From Heterostelium multicystogenum (Eukaryota; Evosea; Eumycetozoa; Acytosteliales; Acytosteliaceae): a stretch of 64,000 nucleotides of DNA. The notes beneath the pieces were generated by a model, which worked only from the letters and a program-made list of their open reading frames with translations, was not told the DNA's origin and did no database searches. A program made the position numbers and the translations under genes. Positions within the stretch are counted from its first letter, which is position 1. The number at the start of each line of letters is the position of its first letter. The stretch is taken from the NCBI GenBank assembly GCA_003667245.1, contig RCNN01000034.1, positions 1-64,000 of the forward strand. The letters are read 5' to 3'. Shown here one piece after another: positions 58,380 to 64,000 of this stretch.

Positions 58380-61300
58380 TCAATATTCGGGGAGGTAGGA
58401 GATTGGAGATTGGAGGATGGAGTATTGAAAGTTGTTGAATAAAGAAGGGGAGTTGGGGGTGTGTATGTAGAGAATAGTTTTTCGATTTGAGAAATGAGTT
58501 TCTATTATTTGGAGTATAAATAGGTAGATTGGGCTATTAGTAGTTGGGTATATCTTGATTCGGGGTTTGCTTGCGAGTGCTGTTGGAGTGTCGAATTCTG
58601 AAAGGCGACCTTTGTCAACAACTAGAATTCTGTTACTGTCATAGATGGTGTCGAGACGATGTGCAATGGTTAGGACAGTGCTGTTGGAGAAATTGTTTTT
58701 AATGGTGGTCTTAATGATTGCGTCTGTTTCATAGTCGAGGCTGGCAGTTGCTTCGTCCATGAGGACAATCTTGGAGTTTCTTAGGAGCGCACGGCACAGA
58801 CAAAGCAGCTGTCTCTGTCCAACCGAGAGGTCTCCTCCGTTTTGCATCTCAGTGGAGAGTCCAAATGGCATTGACGAGATAACTGACTTTAGTTGAACCT
58901 TCTCCAGCGCATCCCAAATCTGTTCATCGCTCTTTTCATGGAATGGGTCAATGTTTAAGCGAATGGTACCTGAAAAGATGAAAGGATCTTGGGGGATCAC
59001 TGCCAGCTTACTTCTCAGTTCATGTAGTCCAATCTTTTCCAACATCTATACCATCAATCAATATTTTTCCTTTAGACAGATTTACCATACGGAACAGTGC
59101 CACACCAATCGTTGATTTACCAGCACCTGTTCGACCCACAATACCAATCTTTTCACACGGCTCAATCGAGGCACTGAACTCTGTCAAGCTAGGATCCATA
59201 TCAGGACGATATCGAACCTCAGCATCGCAGAATTCAACTTTCCCTTCATCAGGCCAATTGGGAGGTGGTGCATCTGTGTCTGAGAATCTCTTGCCTTCCG
59301 ATTGGATTTGTGTATATGCATTTACTCTTTCAACAGAATTCATTTTAACTTCCAGCGTTGTATATTGTCGAACTAAACGATTTAAGAATCCTGTCATTCC
59401 AAGGGCAGAGGTAACGGCTAAACCAGCCAATCCCGGATTGGAAGCAGAACTGTAGATAGAAAAGAGTGAGGAGAAAAATACTGCTGTCGATGCAATTAGC
59501 TCCAGTCTTGTTTCCCATCCAACGATGACATGCATAGCTATAGAAATATAGTCGCTGGTTCACATCGATTTGAGTGTGGATCTGATCGATGAATCTTTGT
59601 TTGTTGCTTAAATGAACGAATCGTCACAAGTCCATTATATGATTCCCCTAATGTTGAGAATATTGGACTCCTAGAGATGGACTCCATTCTCTTGAGTTCA
59701 CGGCTGGAGTTTCTATAGATGATCTGGACAAAATAGTATAGAACAGACAGGATTGTAAGTGGCACAATCATGATCGGATTAATGAATACCATGATGCAAA
59801 CCGAGACAAAGACTGAGGTTCCATTATACATAATATCCGAGAGTGCATCTAGAATTGAAATATCAATATCGGAAACATCTTTAGAGAAACGATTTAGTAT
59901 ACGTCCTGTTGGATTTTGGTCAAAGAAAAGTGTTGGTGCCTCCATGATACTGGCTAGGAGATCGTCATGCAATTTGGCTGCAGCATATAGTGTAAATGAG
60001 CCCAGCGAGAAATAACGAATGGTCAGGAGTACTATATACCCAACAATGAAAATCATATAAATGAAAAGGTAGAAACGTTCGGTGTGTTCATCTGCCAGTT
60101 GTTTTTTTGGACCAAAATAGCAAGCCAGTAGTCAGCAGATTGGAATGACACTTGACTAATCAAATAAAAGAAAAAAATTATAAAGAACCAAACAGTGCCA
60201 CCCGCTCTGACATAAGGTCCATAGGTGTCCATTCCAACTGCGCCTTTGTTTCTGTCCTCTTGTACCAGAAGCTTGGCTTTCTCTTCCAGGTTGGAATCCG
60301 GTACATTGGCTATGATCAGTTCTTTTTCCTTGTTTAGTGTTTTTTCACTCAATGTTGGAGAGGTTGTTAGATCTGGACTGGCAGTTCCTGTAGGTATAGT
60401 GCAGTTCATGTCGATATGCTTGGCTTTCATGATAGACTCAAAATCTATACCCATTTTGGTGAGTTCTTCGTAGGTTCCTTGAAGAATTTCATTGTTATCC
60501 TGGATCACCACTATGTGGTCTGCGGAAGGGACAAACTGGAGTTGATGTGTTACAAGAATTCTGGTCTTGTTGGACATGACTCCTTGGATGCACTTTTCAA
60601 AGAGGTGTTTGGCAACTTCGGAATCGACTGCACTAAGTGGTTCATCAAGTAGGTAGCAATCAGGATCAGAATAAACTGCACGAGCAAGAGCAATTCTTGA
60701 TTTCTGGCCACCTGAAAGATTCAATCCACGCTCACCAATCTCTGTAAAATCTTTAGCGGGTAGCTGTACCATATCTGCATCGAGTGCACAGGCTTCTAGA
60801 ACCCTCAAGTATTTGTCTGGATCGAACTCTTCACCAAATAAAATATTGTCGCGCAGTGAAGCACTTATCAGGAAAGGTGATTGTGATGTGAATCCTATCT
60901 TTCTAGGTGTAAAAACACCTCCTTTGGTCATATAAATTTCGCCAATAAGAGCACTGATCAAGCTAGTTTTACCTGTTCCAACTTTTCCGCATATCATTGT
61001 AAGCTTTCCAGCTGGGGCAATAAAATTGACACCATTCAATACTGAAGGTGCTCTCTCGGGTGAAATTAATGTCGTCGTCATCCGTGATTCCAATGGACTC
61101 AACTTCTTCGAAAGTTGATATTTGCTCTACATTTTCCGATAAAGATGCCCTTGTTGGGCTAGTGGCTGGGCTGGCATTGTCCTGAAGAACCATCATGCTA
61201 ATCTCCATCTCTGCTTCGTCAACTTCAATGGATTTTTTCGAGTAATTTGCATCATCCCATGTGAATGCTCCATCTACAATTTTGATATCTGCGTTAATGT

Positions 61301-62807
61301 CAGTGTGTGTGACCATACGCTGCTGTACTTCTGTTGTCTGTAGGAATGCCTCTATTCTCTTTGATGAAGCAAATACTTTCATTAAACGCTGAATTGACTC
61401 GGGAAGCATTTCCAATGGACGTCTCATGTTGACGAAAATCGTTAAGCTGGTAAATGCAATGGTAGCATTGAGCTGTCCTCCTCTAAAAAACAAAACACAG
61501 AAAATGTTGCAAGCAATACAACTCCACTCAGCACCTGAGTGAGAAGAGAGGAAGATGCCCAAAAGAAATTACGGAATCGAAGTTGTCGCAGCTGATTGCT
61601 ACGAATTGTCTTTACTCTATCAATGAAGGGTTGCTCCCATGCATAGAGCTTCAGGAATCTAATTCCAGAGAGTATTTCACTCATTAACCCAACACGATCA
61701 TCGCCAAGATTAAGTGATTTCAAATTATAATCACTCTGAAGTTTGCTCAGGTATGCGTTCGTTGGCAAACCAATAATCATAAACACAAATCCCGTTAGTC
61801 CGGCAGCAGGACCAACGACATAGCACAGGAAAATCAATAAGAAGCTTATAGTAAATGGATAAATAAAAATATCGATGCAATTATTCCCTGGATGAATGAA
61901 TGAATAGAATGTATTAATTTCAAAGTAATCGTGGGACTCTATGGTGATATGATAATAATCTATAAATAACTTACAGAAGAATTCTTCAAACGCATCTATA
62001 TCTACGGCAATTAAATTCATAATGGCGCCACAAGAGAATATCCTTTTGGAATTATTATTTAGCTTGAGCATCTTCTGAAAAATTGCTGTAATTAATGAAC
62101 CACGCATATCAAGACACATCCTCATTCCATACCAAAATCCATATTGATTGGTGAAAGAAAGTGTGCACGAGGAAAAGAACAACCCAACTGAAAGTAGCCA
62201 ACATAAATATATTTTTCTATCTGGAAGTTGTATATACCATAGGAATCTGGATTCCACTGTGTTAATAACTTTGATGCCTAAGTGATGATTCAACATCCTG
62301 CAAGAGTTTAATATTTACGTTTTCAAAACCAATGGTGTCATAATCGTAAAAAATGGCAGACAATACTTTGATAGCAATGAGAATTGGGTATCTAATGACA
62401 AAGTTTCGATAAATATGGAAGATAAGTGGATACTTTTTTGAGTAGTCAACGTTGTGCATATGGTCCTGAGTGTTTTCGACTTTGATAGCATCGGGTGCTC
62501 GGCAGAGATCTGTAAGCTGCAATGGAGGCGTCCTATATCCTGTCATCATCATTCTCTGTGCCCAGATAAAGAACATCTAATAGAAAAACCAAATTTGTCA
62601 GCTTTACATCATTTCCTATGATATTATCCAATTGGTAGGTCTACCTACTTTATTAGGGATAGATGCACTTTCTTCAGGACATGGCTGATCGAAGAGATTC
62701 TCTCTTTCCTTTTCCAGTCCTTCACCAACATTGCCTTTGTCATCTTCGCCAACCCGCAGGTAATTTTCTTTTCGACATCTAAATATTTTTTTTAACAAAC
62801 TAGACAT
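58380..62807 (-). CDS. ABC transporter, subfamily C (MRP-like full transporter)
   Basis: Start at 62807 (MSSLLKKIFRC). Introns at 62577-62648 and 61885-61974. It has the short-MRP layout TMD1-NBD1-TMD2-NBD2 without a TMD0. TMD1 shows TIMTPLVLKT, FWYGMRMCLDMRGSLITAIF, MNLIAVDIDAFEEFF, GLPTNAYLSKLQSDYNLKSL and FLKLYAWEQPF. NBD1 has Walker A GKVGTGKTS, ABC signature LSGGQKSRIALARA and Walker B YLLDEPLSAVD. TMD2 has FFDQNPTGRILNRFSKDVSD. NBD2 has Walker A GRTGAGKST, signature LSVGQRQLLCLCRA and Walker B IVLMDEATASLD. ABCC proteins export organic anions and glutathione conjugates. At least five one-base frame changes are needed, near 62347, 61490, 61050, 59580 and 59535, with others possible near 62310 and 59040. 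The main frame runs to 58380, but a shift at the CCCC run near 58563 gives ESRYTQLLIAQSTYLYSK and a stop at 58505, a more typical ending. Confidence 0.85.
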
Positions 62808-63651
62808 GCTGGTTTTACAATCAGTCTCAATCACACTACTTTTATCTATCTATCTATCTGTATATCTATCTGTCTATTGCTCAGCATAAAGTTTATCATT
62901 TAAGAGTAAATATCATATGTTTATAGTTATTAATTTATTAATTTATTAATTTATTAATTTATTATTATATTGTTATTTATATAATATGTTATATATCTTT
63001 AAAGGTAATTGTAAGTAGTAAGTAAGTACTAATAATTCATTTTATCAATTGATATCTTGCTTAAATGCGATTATTAGATGATGATTGATTTAATGCAGCA
63101 GATCTAAATGTGCTAATGTGCCAGTGAAGCAAATTGTGTGTGTGTTTGATTTTGTTTGACACTGTTGTTTTTCTATTCTGTTGGTATTCTCAAAGAAGAA
63201 TGCAGGATTTGCAGGCATTGGGTGAGAAATCACACCCACAACAACAAAGACATTTTAAAAAAGGCAAAAAATATGTTTAAATACATCTCACAAAAAAGTG
63301 ATACTTTAAATTGTTTGTTTTTATCTCTCCAAGTCGGACATGCTTGCACCAAATTTTATTATAATTCTTTGTTCGACATAAAATACCTGGGCTCACGTCA
63401 CACTTCTACAGAATGCAAAACTAATTTTAGTTCCTGATAATCCTCATCTCTGACATTGCATTGCAATTTATACATACACTACCTGATCAGGTGGTAGCTA
63501 CTTGATTCTAGAATGTCAATATGATCATCATACATATTATACATAATCATACACACATACATATACACAAGATAGGTTCAAGAGAAGAGAGAAGTGTAGA
63601 TCTCTAGGTTGAATACTTGAACTTATATTATAATTGTTATTTGTTATTTAT
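62808..63651. other. Spacer with tetranucleotide and octanucleotide repeats
   Basis: Holds a TATC microsatellite (about 62842-62875), an ATTTATTA repeat (about 62927-62970) and a less AT-rich segment (63170-63420) in which a plus-strand open frame lacks domain support. Presumed ABC transporter promoter and 3' end of the next gene. Confidence 0.5.
62842..62970. repeat. TATC and ATTTATTA microsatellites
   Basis: Imperfect (TATC)n at about 62842-62875 and about five copies of ATTTATTA at about 62927-62970, both non-coding and immediately upstream of the ABC transporter start. Confidence 0.8.
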
Positions 63652-64000
63652 TTATTTAGTTGTTTTTAGTTTAGTTTCGTTGTCGTACTTCTTCTTTACT
63701 AGGTGCTTTTTAATACCTATGGCGACTCCTATTAAAACTGCTGATCCAACTATTGTACATGCAACGATGATAGTAATCATTTTCCAGTTCTTCGGTCTGG
63801 TACAAGTGGTTGCTGAGCCTTTGGGGTTGATGAGTGTTCGGAACGAGGGGTCAACTGTACAGTGGCCACGGAATGATGGTGAGACCACAGCGGTCATCTG
63901 TGTAAACAGGTCTTTGTTTGTATCGATGGCTTCAATCATCAAGGGGATCAGAGGCTTCGAGATGGGTCACCTTAGCCAACATGATATCATTATCTACAAT
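63652..64000 (-). CDS. C-terminal end of a type I membrane protein, partial
   Basis: The open part (63942 to stop 63652) has an extracellular-like stretch with cysteines (FRGHCTVDPSFRTLI, SATTCTRPKNW), one membrane helix (MITIIVACTIVGSAVLIGVA) and a short basic tail (KKHLVKKKYDNETKLKTTK). Upstream, the adjacent frame reads IVDNDIMLAKVTHLEASDPL and joins this one by a one-base shift at the CCCC run near 63947. The N-terminal part lies beyond the window. The fold and role are not recognised; the layout suits a surface receptor or adhesion protein. Confidence 0.6.

Noticed and set aside
63156..63437. Plus-strand 93-codon open frame
   Set aside because: No domain or homologue recognised; codon use and composition are like spacer DNA.

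Overview
This window looks like nuclear DNA from a dictyostelid social amoeba (cellular slime mould). The evidence is AT-rich spacers with moderately AT-rich exons, very short introns (about 55-130 bp, GTAAGT/GTATGT ... TAG), A-rich bases before start codons, homopolymeric Ser/Thr/Asn/Gln/Lys tracts, and typical dictyostelid families: FNIP repeats with an F-box-like head, CBM49 cellulose-binding modules, IPT/TIG membrane proteins, MrfA and a Fray-type STE20 kinase. The exons are less AT-rich than I would expect for D. discoideum, so another dictyostelid species is likely; I cannot name it. No tRNA, rRNA, transposon or CRISPR array was recognised.

Layout. 1-2153 (-): N-terminal part of a RasGEF, running off the left edge. 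6642-8354 (-): F-box/FNIP-repeat protein, with a decayed FNIP remnant just upstream. 9601-11112 (+): two secreted proteins (BP74-like and CBM49). 11952-15723 (+): a PH-domain protein and a low-complexity protein of unknown function. 16154-16606 (+): single-domain CrcB/Fluc fluoride channel. 16655-22787 (-): helical-repeat protein and a synaptojanin-like SAC phosphatase whose second phosphatase domain looks degenerate. 24079-25547 (-): Fray/OSR1-like kinase. 30547-32377 (-): chaperonin subunit CCT6. 33238-39157 (+): ubinuclein-like HIRA-complex subunit, membrane-associated DnaJ protein, purN. 39223-43111 (-): HIT protein and mrfA. 47162-48112 (-): HSDL2-type dehydrogenase. 48900-53807 (+): VAT1-like oxidoreductase and IPT/TIG membrane protein. 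54142-57286 (-): Dug3-like amidotransferase and a lysine-rich protein. 58106-58303 (+): a 44-residue protein. 58505-62807 (-): ABCC-type transporter. 63652-64000 (-): C-terminal end of a type I membrane protein.

The genes do not form one pathway; this is an ordinary mixed eukaryotic neighbourhood, with themes in phosphoinositide/Ras signalling (RasGEF, PH, SAC), surface and matrix (CBM49, IPT/TIG, BP74) and chromatin/transcription (ubinuclein, MrfA). Long gene-poor spacers (about 4-5 kb) lie upstream of the RasGEF, the kinase and mrfA.

Many genes (at least 13) are interrupted by one-base frame changes, often at homopolymer runs, while the protein continues in the adjacent frame. In the SAC gene the catalytic Cys-x5-Arg motif is intact but lies in a shifted frame between two compensating breaks. 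This points to uncorrected sequencing indels rather than gene death in most cases, so gene extents are given across the breaks.
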